Shown here one piece after another: positions 25,235-33,530 of a stretch of 64,000 bases of DNA; position 1 is the first letter of the stretch, and the number at the start of each line of letters is the position of its first letter. Origin of the DNA: Melioribacteraceae bacterium. GTDB lineage: Bacteria; Bacteroidota; Ignavibacteria; Ignavibacteriales; Melioribacteraceae. The notes below the pieces were generated by a model. It was not told where the DNA came from. It saw only the letters and a list, made by a program, of their open reading frames with translations, and made no database searches. Location of the stretch: contig JAKIUC010000004.1 in assembly GCA_021647785.1 (NCBI GenBank), positions 1-64,000 on the forward strand, read 5' to 3'. The position numbers and the translations under genes were made by a program.

Positions 25235-25747
25235 TTATTCAAGTTTTTCTAAAACTTTAGCAGTAATGTCATACTCTTCTTTTGCATAAAGAAAAATAAT
25301 ATCACCACTCTTATCAAAAACATAATCTAGATCTTCATCTTCTGCAACATCTTCAATAGCATTAAAAATTTTATTCTGAATTGGTTTCATAATTTCTTCT
25401 TGTTGGGTATATAGCTCTCCTTTATAACCAAATTTACTTTGTCTGAAGGCAGAAATATCATCACCCATTTTTGCAATTTCTTTCTCAATTACAACTCGTT
25501 TGTTATCGCTCATTACAAGTTTTCGTTTTTCAAAATCTGTATTTTTAGTTTCCAACTCTCTTTCCATTTTTGTAATTTCTTCTTTCCACTCTTGAATAAT
25601 AGCATCTAATTTTTTTTGAGCATCTTGAGCATCAGGAAGTGATTTAATAATGGCTTCGGAGTTTACATAACCTATCTGCAATTGCCCAAATGAGAGGGAT
25701 TGAAGAATTAAAAATAAGCTAATTAATATAAATGATAACTTTTTCAT
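25235..25747 (-). CDS. OmpH/Skp-family periplasmic chaperone (second copy)
   Basis: A 170-residue protein with signal peptide MKKLSFILISLFLILQSLSFG. A short strand (LQIGYVNSEAIIKSLPDAQ) precedes long coiled-coil helices (about residues 45-115, EEITKMERELETKNTDFEKRK) and a C-terminal strand region (DLDYVFDKSGDIIFLYA). This is the Skp 'jellyfish' layout. Skp-type trimers hold unfolded barrel proteins for BamA. It lies in tandem with its paralogue at 25818-26318, with a 70-base gap containing a hairpin. Confidence 0.88.
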   Translation of the reverse strand: MKKLSFILISLFLILQSLSFGQLQIGYVNSEAIIKSLPDAQDAQKKLDAIIQEWKEEITKMERELETKNTDFEKRKLVMSDNKRVVIEKEIAKMGDDISAFRQSKFGYKGELYTQQEEIMKPIQNKIFNAIEDVAEDEDLDYVFDKSGDIIFLYAKEEYDITAKVLEKLE

Positions 25748-25779
25748 GATGATATTTCCTATATTAAATTTTATAGGGT

Positions 25780-25810
25780 ACTCACATGCAAAGTTATTTT
25801 ACATGTGAGT
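25780..25810. repeat. Hairpin between the two skp genes
   Basis: ACTCACATG (25780-25788) pairs perfectly with CATGTGAGT (25802-25810) across a 13-base loop. It is not followed by a T-tract on the minus strand. It could stabilise or attenuate the operon message between skp copies, but this is inference. Confidence 0.55.
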
Positions 25811-25817
25811 TAATAAT

Positions 25818-26318
25818 CTATTTACTTTTTAGTTGGTCTAAAACTTTGTATGTCATATCATATTGTGAATCGGCAAAATGCAGAATATTAACAACACCTT
25901 CAACACCTTTATCAAATATAAAAGCCATTTTTTGATCTTTAGCAACGCTTGCTATTGCATCATTAACAGCATCTCTTATTGGCTTCATTACACTTTGCCC
26001 TTTTTGCATAATAAGTTGTTCCTGCTGGATAATTGTGTTTTGTTCCATCATTAATTGCTGCTCTGTCTCCTGCTGTTTCTGCGGAGTCATCATAGCTCTT
26101 TGGTTTTGATATGCTTGAACATTAACTTGAAATACTTGTGTTAAACTGTCGCGTGTTCTAGTCCAGTTTTGTTGAAGAGCTTGTAAATCCTGCTGAGCTT
26201 TTATTGCAGGAGCATAGTTTTGATACAATACTTGTGAATCGACAAAACCAATTTTCTGACTTTGTGCATGCAGACTAAGTCCGCTAATTAATAATAGAGC
26301 AAATAATAACTTTTTCAT
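25818..26318 (-). CDS. OmpH/Skp-family periplasmic chaperone (first copy)
   Basis: A 166-residue protein starting at ATG 26318 after ribosome site TGAGGTAA. The frame is open to 26387, but that part overlaps the end of bamA and lacks a signal peptide. Signal peptide: MKKLLFALLLISGLSLHAQ. The segment QKIGFVDSQVLYQNYAPAIKAQQDLQALQQNW leads into a Gln-rich coiled coil (about residues 45-110), and the end repeats the 'MAFIFDKGVEGVVNILHFADSQYD' fold seen in its paralogue. It is a partner of BamA in outer-membrane protein assembly. Confidence 0.88.
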   Translation of the reverse strand: MKKLLFALLLISGLSLHAQSQKIGFVDSQVLYQNYAPAIKAQQDLQALQQNWTRTRDSLTQVFQVNVQAYQNQRAMMTPQKQQETEQQLMMEQNTIIQQEQLIMQKGQSVMKPIRDAVNDAIASVAKDQKMAFIFDKGVEGVVNILHFADSQYDMTYKVLDQLKSK

Positions 26319-26350
26319 GATTACCTCATAATTTATATATGTTAAAATAA

Positions 26351-28846
26351 TTAAAATCCTTGACCAAATTGGAAGTGGAACACCCACTGTGGGTCCCTTC
26401 CATCAACTAAACGTCTGTCAAAACCATATCCATAATCAAATCCAATTAAACCAATTGGATTTATTAAAATTCTTGCACCAACTCCAACCGATCTTCTTAA
26501 ATCGTAAAAATCGGTATTTCTTAAATCTTTATAAACATTACCAGCCTCAGCAAACAGAATAAAATAGATAGGCATTGGGTCTAATGTTAAAGCAGCCCTA
26601 AGTTCAAGAACATATCTACTTAATACACTACCACCAATAATTTGTCCTCTATCCTTAGGTCCTACTGTACGATCATCATAACCGCGAAGTGGTGTTGTTG
26701 CAATAACTAATCCGTTACCTCCCATAAAGAAATATTCAAACGGATTAATATTAGTATTTGCAGTAAGTTCTTCCAGATAACCCATATGAATTCCTGCATA
26801 GAAAACTAATCTATTTGAATTAAATAATCTACGGTAAAAATCTGTCTTAAATTCCATTTTGAAATAATCAACTTCACCAGGTAGAAAAGGTCCGCCACTA
26901 ATCTCAGCATTTAAAGAGAGCTTAGAACCACGAGATGGGAATATTGGATTATCAATATCTGTTCTTGTTATTGTAGCACCTAATGTGAACTGATTGTACT
27001 CACCTTCTTCATAATAACTTCCACCATCTTTAATATCATTGTATTGATATTTTAATCTTCCTTGAACATAGAAGAATTTATCGGGCCAACGTAATCTTCG
27101 TCCAACTCTAAAAGTAATACCAGATTGTTGAAGGTCATAAAAATAACGTTGACGAGTATCAAAAATATCAAAACCAACCATAGTTGGAGTATCTAAAAAC
27201 CAAGGTTCAGTAAAACCAATATTAAATGTTTGATAATAACTGCCAACACCAAATTGCCAGTTGAAGTTTAATATCTGTCCGCCACCAAGAGAAAATGGAT
27301 GCAAGATATCGAAGTTTGTTAAAGTTACTCCAATTGAGCCACTAAAACCGTAACTTCCACTATACCCAACAGATGCATTTAAATAATCGCTCGAGCGTTC
27401 TTCAACTGAATATGTAAGATTTACTGTACTATCATTAACTGGTTTGTAATCAATACCTTTTGTGTATAAACCTTCAACATTAAAATATTTTAAATTAGCT
27501 AACTGCTGTAACGAGGTAAAAATTGTTGAACGGCTAAAATAATCGCCAGGAATGGTATAAAGTTCTCTACGTATTACTTTATCTTTTGTTTTCGTGTTTC
27601 CATCAATATTCACTTCACCAATTCTAAACCTCTGACTTTCTCTAATTGTAATGTGTATATCAATTGAATCCTCAGCAACTCGTTCTTCTCTTGTCTGAAG
27701 ATTAAACCCTAAATACCCATTATCTTGATAAACAGATGAAACATCGGTCTGTTTTTCATTAAATCTTAGATTTTGGTTAAAACGGTCTAAATCAAAAACA
27801 TCTCCTTTTTTGAAATCTAAACGTGCGTTTAATATATTATCGTTATAAACAGTGTTGCCTTCCCATATTATATCGCGAACAACTATTTGAGGACCTTCAT
27901 AAAGATTGAGAACAACTTCCACCTCAGTCATATCATCATTATAAATTAGAGAGTCGCTAAGTATTTCAAAGTCTCTATAACCTTTCGAGTTATAGAATGA
28001 TTTAAGTAATTCTTTATCAGTTTTATATTCTTCCCTATTAAAGGTATTATCAGCCCAAAATTTCCACCATACGGGTTCAGAAGTTTCTTCAAATTCAGAT
28101 TTCAAATCCATACTTTCAAATTTACTATTGTTCTTAAAAGTAATTTTAACTACTTCAACCTCTTCACCTTCTTCAATAGTGTAAACCAATAATAATCGTT
28201 TTTTTATTCTTCTAATAATATCACGTCTGCTATCAGGGTCAAAATCATAAACAACTTCTTCTGTTATTGAGTTATCATCTTTATTTGTCCAAGTAACGGT
28301 AATTTCATCATAGTCGGTTGTATCAGCTTTAGTAAATGTGTATAGAGAAGTTTTAATCGTAGCGTTCATCAATCCTTCTTCTATATATAATTTATTCATC
28401 TCTCTAACTGTTTTGTATATGGCTTGCGGTTTTAAGATTTGACCAGAAACAAATGAAACAGCTTTATCTAAATCTTCCTCATCAAGTTCATCATTGCCCT
28501 TAAAAATATATTTTTCAATTCTTGGGTGTTCATTTACTTTAATAACAATAAAAACTCCGTTACCAACCTTCTTTTCAATTTCAATAATAATATCAGAAGT
28601 AAAAAGTCCTAACTTCCATAAACGCTTAATTGCATTTAATGTTTGGTCTCCGGGTATCTCTATTTCATCCCCAATTTTTAATCCACTATTTGCAATCACT
28701 GTAGCGGGGTCTGCTGTTGTGTTACCTTTTACAGTAATTCCTAAAATCTTATAATTTACTCTACTAACTTGAGAAAAAATAGTAGTTGTAAAAAATAGAA
28801 TAAGTATTATGCCGTATAAAAGTGATTTATTGGGAAAGTTCTTCAT
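26351..28846 (-). CDS. bamA: Outer membrane protein assembly factor BamA
   Basis: An 831-residue Omp85 protein. I choose ATG 28846 (MKNFPNKSLLYGIILILFFTTTIFSQ, a signal peptide). The open frame upstream to 28924 only re-reads uppS. Five POTRA domains (about residues 35-430) include 'GNTTADPATVIANSGLKIGDEI', 'GNTVYNDNILNARLDFKKGDVF' and 'INIDGNTKTKDKVIRRELYTIPGD'-like repeats. They are followed by a 16-strand barrel. The loop-6 motif appears as 'LRGYDDRTVGP' and the protein ends in HFQFGQGF. It inserts barrel proteins in the outer membrane. It overlaps uppS by 20 bases. Confidence 0.95.
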   Translation of the reverse strand: MKNFPNKSLLYGIILILFFTTTIFSQVSRVNYKILGITVKGNTTADPATVIANSGLKIGDEIEIPGDQTLNAIKRLWKLGLFTSDIIIEIEKKVGNGVFIVIKVNEHPRIEKYIFKGNDELDEEDLDKAVSFVSGQILKPQAIYKTVREMNKLYIEEGLMNATIKTSLYTFTKADTTDYDEITVTWTNKDDNSITEEVVYDFDPDSRRDIIRRIKKRLLLVYTIEEGEEVEVVKITFKNNSKFESMDLKSEFEETSEPVWWKFWADNTFNREEYKTDKELLKSFYNSKGYRDFEILSDSLIYNDDMTEVEVVLNLYEGPQIVVRDIIWEGNTVYNDNILNARLDFKKGDVFDLDRFNQNLRFNEKQTDVSSVYQDNGYLGFNLQTREERVAEDSIDIHITIRESQRFRIGEVNIDGNTKTKDKVIRRELYTIPGDYFSRSTIFTSLQQLANLKYFNVEGLYTKGIDYKPVNDSTVNLTYSVEERSSDYLNASVGYSGSYGFSGSIGVTLTNFDILHPFSLGGGQILNFNWQFGVGSYYQTFNIGFTEPWFLDTPTMVGFDIFDTRQRYFYDLQQSGITFRVGRRLRWPDKFFYVQGRLKYQYNDIKDGGSYYEEGEYNQFTLGATITRTDIDNPIFPSRGSKLSLNAEISGGPFLPGEVDYFKMEFKTDFYRRLFNSNRLVFYAGIHMGYLEELTANTNINPFEYFFMGGNGLVIATTPLRGYDDRTVGPKDRGQIIGGSVLSRYVLELRAALTLDPMPIYFILFAEAGNVYKDLRNTDFYDLRRSVGVGARILINPIGLIGFDYGYGFDRRLVDGRDPQWVFHFQFGQGF

Positions 28847-29639
28847 CTTTCCTAATCTTTTTGTAGTCTTTTGAAATTTGTTCACTAACAAGTCCAAATC
28901 TTCTCTCTCTGCGTTGGAATTCATTTATTGCTTCAATTAGATTAACTGTTTTGAATTTAGGCCAAAGAACATTTGTGACAAAAATTTCAGAATATGCTAC
29001 TTGCCAGAGAAGAAAATTACTAATTCTCATTTCACCACCACTTCTAATTAGTAGCTCAGGGTCTGGCATTTCAGATGTATCTAAATAGTCGGAAATCATT
29101 TTTTCATTAATATTTTCAATTTCCGTTTTACCATTCAAAACATCAGCACTTATTCTCTTTACTACATTAGTGAGTTCCCATCTTCCACTATAACTAAGTG
29201 CTAAATTCAATGTCATCTTTGTATTCTTACATGTTTTTTCAAATGCTTCATTAAGTTCTTCACGAACCTCTGTAGGAAGCATCTCTGAATTCCCAATTGA
29301 AGTTAATCTGATATTATTTTTATGGAGTTGGTCTGTTTCATCTTTTAGGCTTTTAACAATTAGTCTCATTAAGGTTGAAACTTCATTTTTAGGTCGCTGC
29401 CAGTTCTCGGTAGAAAAAGTATAAAGTGTTAAAAATTCTACTCCAAGATTTGCACATGCTTCAACAATTTCACGAACAGTTTTAATTCCCCGTCGGTGTC
29501 CTGCTGCTCTTGGTAAACCTTTTTGTTTTGCCCATCTACCATTGCCATCCATAATGATAGCAATGTGTTTGGGGATTACACCCGAGTTTTTAACCTCGTT
29601 AATTCTCTCAAAATCTTTGTCGGATAAGACCTTCTTCAC
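28827..29639 (-). CDS. uppS: Isoprenyl transferase (undecaprenyl diphosphate synthase)
   Basis: A 270-residue cis-prenyltransferase making the C55 lipid carrier for peptidoglycan and O-antigen. Motifs: HIAIIMDGNGRWAKQKGLPRAAGHRRG with the catalytic Asp (about residues 25-50), LTLYTFSTENWQRP, and the C-terminal DPELLIRSGGEMRISNFLLWQVAYSE with the family Arg and Glu. It is the first gene of the bamA-lipid A operon, driven by a strong promoter at 29672-29700. Confidence 0.96.
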   Translation of the reverse strand: MKKVLSDKDFERINEVKNSGVIPKHIAIIMDGNGRWAKQKGLPRAAGHRRGIKTVREIVEACANLGVEFLTLYTFSTENWQRPKNEVSTLMRLIVKSLKDETDQLHKNNIRLTSIGNSEMLPTEVREELNEAFEKTCKNTKMTLNLALSYSGRWELTNVVKRISADVLNGKTEIENINEKMISDYLDTSEMPDPELLIRSGGEMRISNFLLWQVAYSEIFVTNVLWPKFKTVNLIEAINEFQRRERRFGLVSEQISKDYKKIRKDEELSQ

Positions 29640-29671
29640 AAACTTCCAAATTATTTTAAAACAGACTTACC

Positions 29672-29700
29672 AAGATAGGTGGCAGTCCTCTAAATGTCAA
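29672..29700 (-). promoter_or_regulatory. Sigma70-type promoter of the uppS-bamA-lpx operon
   Basis: On the minus strand, TTGACA (29700-29695) and TATCTT (29677-29672) are separated by exactly 17 bp, 33 bases before the uppS start. It is a near-consensus housekeeping promoter, with no Bacteroidetes TAnnTTTG box in the usual place. Confidence 0.75.
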
Positions 29701-29813
29701 GATTGATTGAAGTTAACAAAACCTAACTAATCAATTAACGGAAATTTATACAAAGGGAACTCTCTTTTGTGCCAAGAAATTTTTGGAAAAATTTTTGACT
29801 AATTTTTTTAGAA

Positions 29814-30215
29814 TTATTTAAATAAATCTAAATCATCGGATGGGGAAGTACTTACAATTTTAATATGTTTCTGAATTTCTTCCTCAAGCTCAGAAAGTAT
29901 TTTTTTTGCTTGCGGAATTAAACTATTGGGAACACCGAGGAATAAAGTTACTGGACGTGTGGAATACTTGTTACGCTGGTTTGCTAAGAACTTAATTTTT
30001 CTTAAAATATTCGGATTTTTAATATCAGTTTCAGAGAGTGTAAGCCCAAGTACAATTTTTTTATTTAACTTACCTACAGCGTCAACTTCAAACTCTCCAA
30101 CCTTGGATGGATTAGGAAGATATTTGCCATGTTTTCTACTTAATGTTAAGTATCCATTTTTCCAAAAATGCTGGATTAAAGAATCTACTCTATCTTTTTC
30201 TGTTATTCGTACCAT
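29814..30215 (-). CDS. Small protein of unknown function in the lexA operon, possible nuclease-like fold
   Basis: A 133-residue soluble protein. Residues 1-38 look like a small helical or winged-helix segment (DRVDSLIQHFWKNGYLTLSRKHGKYLPNP). Residues 40-60 (GEFEVDAVGKLNKKIVLGLTLS) have the strand-turn-strand pattern of PD-(D/E)xK nuclease cores, with E41/E43 and D45 as candidate acids, but the expected second-strand lysine is not evident. The C-terminus is helical and acidic. It lies seven bases behind the 30223-30462 gene and is the last gene of the SOS-regulated lexA run. DNA-damage linkage is inferred from that position only. Confidence 0.6.
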   Translation of the reverse strand: MVRITEKDRVDSLIQHFWKNGYLTLSRKHGKYLPNPSKVGEFEVDAVGKLNKKIVLGLTLSETDIKNPNILRKIKFLANQRNKYSTRPVTLFLGVPNSLIPQAKKILSELEEEIQKHIKIVSTSPSDDLDLFK

Positions 30216-30222
30216 TTTAATT

Positions 30223-30462
30223 CTAATTTAATATTGGAATTATTGGGGAGAAATGAGAATAATCTAAAACTTTTATATTCATTATCTTTTTATATTCAAT
30301 CATTTTAACTTCATGGGAATGGTTAAGTCTTCCGAATACTACTTTTTCACCATTACTATCAAGACTTAGATAGTATGGTTCAAATACTTTTTCTTCATAT
30401 TCGTATAAAATTTGTATTCTATTTCTATTCAAAATTGCTTTCGAAAAAATTTCAGTTTTCAT
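30223..30462 (-). CDS. Small WYL-like domain protein in the lexA operon
   Basis: A 79-residue protein. The pattern 'FSKAILNRNRIQILYEYEEKVFEPYYLSLDSNGEKVVFGRLN...IEYKKIMNIKVLDYSHFSP' resembles a minimal WYL domain: basic helix, strand with 'I.Y', 'PYYL', and the final I..I.VL. It has no DNA-binding domain of its own. WYL domains bind nucleic acids or nucleotides in DNA-damage and phage-defence regulators. It is eight bases downstream of lexA and seven upstream of the 29814-30215 gene. The domain call is moderate; the function is unknown. Confidence 0.65.
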   Translation of the reverse strand: MKTEIFSKAILNRNRIQILYEYEEKVFEPYYLSLDSNGEKVVFGRLNHSHEVKMIEYKKIMNIKVLDYSHFSPIIPILN

Positions 30463-30470
30463 AATAATCC

Positions 30471-31106
30471 TTAATTATACCATCTAAATACACCAAGTGC
30501 TTTACCAATTATCGAAAAGTTATCCGATTTGTTTATAACAATTGGGTTATACTTATCATTTTCCGGTAGCAGCAAAATATTTCCATTTATTCTTTTAAAA
30601 CGTTTAAGGGTTGCTTCATTGTCTAAAAGTGCAACAATTATCTCTCCATTGTTTGCCTCTTTTTGAGGGTTAATAATTACAACATCACCCTCAAAAATTC
30701 CTGCATTTACCATACTGTCACCTTTAACTTTTAGAGCAAAGCAATTGGCTTTACCCTGGATTAAACTTGATTGTATGTTAAAAGTTCCTTCTATGTTTTC
30801 TTCTGCAAGAATAGGCTGCCCGGCTGCAACTCTACCAATTATTGGAATTTCAATAGTATCGGATTGAATTGGTTTAGAATTTTCATTAAAATTATTTGTA
30901 ATTGAAATTGTACGACTCGAATTTTCACCAATATTAAGGAAACCCTTTTTAATTAATGCATCAATATGACGCTTTACACCAAATGTGCTGGCAATTCCAA
31001 AATGAGTTCCTATTTCACGATAGGTTGGAGGGTAACTGTTAAAATCAATAAATTCTTTAATAAATTGATAAATACTGTTTTGTCTTTCGGTTAATTCATT
31101 TTTCAT
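30471..31106 (-). CDS. lexA: LexA repressor / SOS response autopeptidase
   Basis: A 211-residue repressor starting at ATG 31106 (MKNELTERQNSIYQFIKE). The frame is open further to 31181, but that would cross its own promoter and operator. Residues 1-70 are the LexA winged helix (PPTYREIGTHFGIASTFGVKRHIDALIKKG). The cleavage site Ala-Gly lies in IIGRVAAGQPILAEE, the catalytic Ser in VKGDSMVNAGI, and the catalytic Lys in LLDNEATLKRF. Upstream, a perfect palindrome overlaps the -10 region, indicating autoregulation. It is followed closely by two small genes. Confidence 0.95.
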   Translation of the reverse strand: MKNELTERQNSIYQFIKEFIDFNSYPPTYREIGTHFGIASTFGVKRHIDALIKKGFLNIGENSSRTISITNNFNENSKPIQSDTIEIPIIGRVAAGQPILAEENIEGTFNIQSSLIQGKANCFALKVKGDSMVNAGIFEGDVVIINPQKEANNGEIIVALLDNEATLKRFKRINGNILLLPENDKYNPIVINKSDNFSIIGKALGVFRWYN

Positions 31107-31120
31107 TATAGTGTTCCAAT

Positions 31121-31142
31121 GTTCACTACTAAGATAGTGAAC
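31121..31142. promoter_or_regulatory. LexA operator (SOS box)
   Basis: A perfect palindrome GTTCACTA-N6-TAGTGAAC lies 15 bases before the lexA start codon and covers the -10 box of the promoter. It resembles neither the E. coli CTGT-N8-ACAG nor the B. subtilis GAAC-N4-GTTC box exactly, but has GTTC...GAAC outer half-sites. Recognition by LexA is inferred from position and symmetry. Confidence 0.8.
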
Positions 31143-31159
31143 AGAAAAGCACTTGTCAA
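31131..31159 (-). promoter_or_regulatory. Sigma70-type promoter of lexA
   Basis: The minus strand carries TTGACA (31159-31154), a 17-bp spacer and TATCTT (31136-31131). These are the same two hexamers and spacing as the uppS promoter. The -10 box lies inside the palindrome at 31121-31142, so bound repressor would block RNA polymerase. Confidence 0.78.
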
Positions 31160-31178
31160 GAAAAAAATGATTTAAAAG

Positions 31179-31210
31179 CAAAAAAGTGAATCTACAGATT
31201 CACTTTTTTG
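31179..31210. terminator. Terminator between the amidase gene and lexA
   Basis: CAAAAAAGTGAATC (31179-31192) pairs perfectly with GATTCACTTTTTTG (31197-31210) around a TACA loop, 14 bp. On the minus strand it is 20 bases after the amidase stop, with a T-run in the 3' arm, which suits a Rho-independent terminator separating the amidase from lexA. Confidence 0.8.
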
Positions 31211-31230
31211 TAATACTATTTTGCTTATCT

Positions 31231-33240
31231 CTATTTCGTTAATAACAGTTTAATTGTCTTAACATCTGTATTTGTAACTATCTGAGAAAAATAAACTCCG
31301 GATGGCAATCCGCCAGTGGTGGAGTTTGCATCAAATGATATTTTATAAGTACCTGCCTTTACATTTCCATTTACGAGGGTGGTAATAAGATTTCCAATTA
31401 TATCATACACTTTTATTGATACATGCGAACTCTGTTTAAGCTGATATTCTAAAATAGTTGTCGGATTAAACGGATTTGGATAAGCTGAAATTAAACGATA
31501 AGTCTCCGGATTATTAAAATCATCTACCGAAGTAATAGACCTTGTAGTGAAGTTGATAGTCTCTATTTTTCCAAAACTATAACCATCTGTTGTAGAGATT
31601 CCATCCTTAAGAATAATTGAGTAGAGTTTATTATCTTCTAACGGACTGGTGGGTTCAAACTCAATTATCCCATCAGAATAGCCACCTGTTGTAACTCTAA
31701 TCTCTACTGGATTCTCTTCACTATCAAGAAAAAGTACATTTCCGCCGAGTGAGGATGGGTTTAAGTATCCATCAAATTGTACCATAATTGTAACGTCAGT
31801 TTCAATATCAACATCATTGTTTTGCGGATAATTTACAATTAATGACAGATTATCACTTGTCTTTGTTACAAAGTCCAATTCAATATCTTCTGTGAGTGGA
31901 ACATCCCAATTACTCATTGCAGACTTTCCAATCTTCACACTATAATTAGTTTGTTTAGCAAGGGTTGATGAAGGTTGAAAGTAAATAATATTTCCATCAC
32001 TATTCCAACTTGTTGTTCCAAAAGCACTTGGAGTAATAGAAAATGCACTCTCAACGGAAGTTTGATTCATAGGGTGTGAAAATTTAATTGAAATCCTTTT
32101 TGATAAATAAGCACTATCAACTTCAGCGTTCGGATATGTTAACAAAACTTCCGGAGCTGCAGTTATATCAATGATTTTAGAGAAAGTTAGCTCTCTAATT
32201 GATTGCATTCTATTAATCATTTGTGTGCCAGGGCATGCAGTGCCGCCGCCGCTCTGACCATGCCCTGTAATATTATCATTAGTTCTGCCAATGGCGTTAT
32301 GATAACTTTCACCCACCGGATCAATCCCATATTTATCAGATAAAAATGCTGAAATAGATGCAAGTTTATTTAAACCACTATCGCTTGGAATAGCAGACAT
32401 ATAATTACCAATTAAACAAATTCCTGATGTGTTACTGTTTTTTCCCGAATTATGTGCACCCCTTACATTTTCTTCTGTTGCACTTTTCCAGGCTCTACCT
32501 TTATAAAGTACTCCGTTTGGATCTACCAACCAATTATATCCAATATCATCCCATCCATTTCCATTTACATGGTAGCTCCAATAAGCTAAAACAACTGCTG
32601 CAAAATCATTTGAAACAGTATTACCAGCACTATGGTGAATAATAAGGTGTGTAACATCGGTTAAACTACGAGAACTTACATTTTCATCCTGTGGGCATCC
32701 CCAATCTTTTCTACTTACAAATTCCGGTCTTTCAATGCCATCAAGGGTTTTGCTTAATTTCGATTGTGCAATTCTCTTTTCAATTGTACTTTTATCGGTT
32801 TTTCCAGGGCTAATAAAATTAAAAGTTAAATCTTCTAAATCGGAGAGAGCATTAGTTCTGAATTGCATAAATCTTGAATTTTTATCAAAGAAGGCGAGGG
32901 TTCCAAAATATTTATTATCAATTTTGCCAACCTCAATGTCATTTTCAATTAGCATCCAGCTATTCCAACTATCTCCATTTTCTGAAACACGAATATAAAA
33001 ATGTATGTTTCCGTTTTCATTTGAAAGCGTTGCATTTAAACCAATTGCTATAAATGGTTCCGGGTTTTTAATTGGTATTTCAATTACTTCTGATAAAAAT
33101 TCGGAAGGTTCAGCTTGTAATAAATTTCCGAGTGGACTATATTCCAGTTTTTTATGTTGAATTGATTGACCATTTGCATTAATTGTAAACACAAATAATA
33201 AAACAGTCATTAAAATTTTAATTTGGTAATGTAATTTCAC
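31231..33240 (-). CDS. Secreted PGRP-type N-acetylmuramoyl-L-alanine amidase with T9SS sorting domain
   Basis: About 669 residues. I choose GTG 33240 because a GGAG ribosome site sits six bases upstream; the alternative TTG at 33252 lies over that site. A signal peptide precedes a beta domain (about 25-160). Then comes an Amidase_2/PGRP domain (about 185-340) with zinc-type His in LIIHHSAGNT and GHGQSGGGTACPG (His and Cys). Two Big_5/Ig-like domains follow (about 360-560), and finally the T9SS type A signal 'AYPNPFNPTT...GVYFSQIVT..IKLLLTK' (about 575-669). It would cleave peptidoglycan stem peptides outside the cell. It is a single-gene unit ended by a hairpin. Confidence 0.9.
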   Translation of the reverse strand: MKLHYQIKILMTVLLFVFTINANGQSIQHKKLEYSPLGNLLQAEPSEFLSEVIEIPIKNPEPFIAIGLNATLSNENGNIHFYIRVSENGDSWNSWMLIENDIEVGKIDNKYFGTLAFFDKNSRFMQFRTNALSDLEDLTFNFISPGKTDKSTIEKRIAQSKLSKTLDGIERPEFVSRKDWGCPQDENVSSRSLTDVTHLIIHHSAGNTVSNDFAAVVLAYWSYHVNGNGWDDIGYNWLVDPNGVLYKGRAWKSATEENVRGAHNSGKNSNTSGICLIGNYMSAIPSDSGLNKLASISAFLSDKYGIDPVGESYHNAIGRTNDNITGHGQSGGGTACPGTQMINRMQSIRELTFSKIIDITAAPEVLLTYPNAEVDSAYLSKRISIKFSHPMNQTSVESAFSITPSAFGTTSWNSDGNIIYFQPSSTLAKQTNYSVKIGKSAMSNWDVPLTEDIELDFVTKTSDNLSLIVNYPQNNDVDIETDVTIMVQFDGYLNPSSLGGNVLFLDSEENPVEIRVTTGGYSDGIIEFEPTSPLEDNKLYSIILKDGISTTDGYSFGKIETINFTTRSITSVDDFNNPETYRLISAYPNPFNPTTILEYQLKQSSHVSIKVYDIIGNLITTLVNGNVKAGTYKISFDANSTTGGLPSGVYFSQIVTNTDVKTIKLLLTK

Positions 33241-33281
33241 ATTAATCTCCAATCAATTACTTAATATCTCAAACTTTAACA

Positions 33282-33437
33282 TATACCGACAATAGAATGG
33301 TTTTCGGAATTTCCACAGTAGATGTTGTACTTCAGCAAGTTCAGCAACCATCGGTATATAACATCAATCCCGCCATGCGGGATCAAAACCGAAAACCTCT
33401 TTAAGAGTCTCACAGACAATTTGTGTTGTGTATATAT
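33282..33437. mobile_element. MITE-like element (copy 2)
   Basis: About 156 bp with ends TATACCGACAATAG and CAATTTGTGTTGTGTATATA. The middle holds the inverted end 'accatcggtatataacatc', the palindrome ATCCCGCCATGCGGGAT and the 'gagtctcacagac' word. It lies 41 bases upstream of the amidase start, in the opposite orientation to copy 1 at 3159-3282. It encodes nothing. Confidence 0.7.
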
Positions 33438-33530
33438 CTTTTTATTTTGTTTCCTAAGTTATTAAAATAATTCTAATAACTGAAATTATAAACATGCAAA
33501 CTCTCAAAAAGAATCTTTTATTGTTTTCAT

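Noticed and set aside
30471-31181. LexA with a 25-residue N-terminal extension
   Set aside because: It would translate through its own promoter and SOS palindrome; the internal ATG gives a standard LexA.
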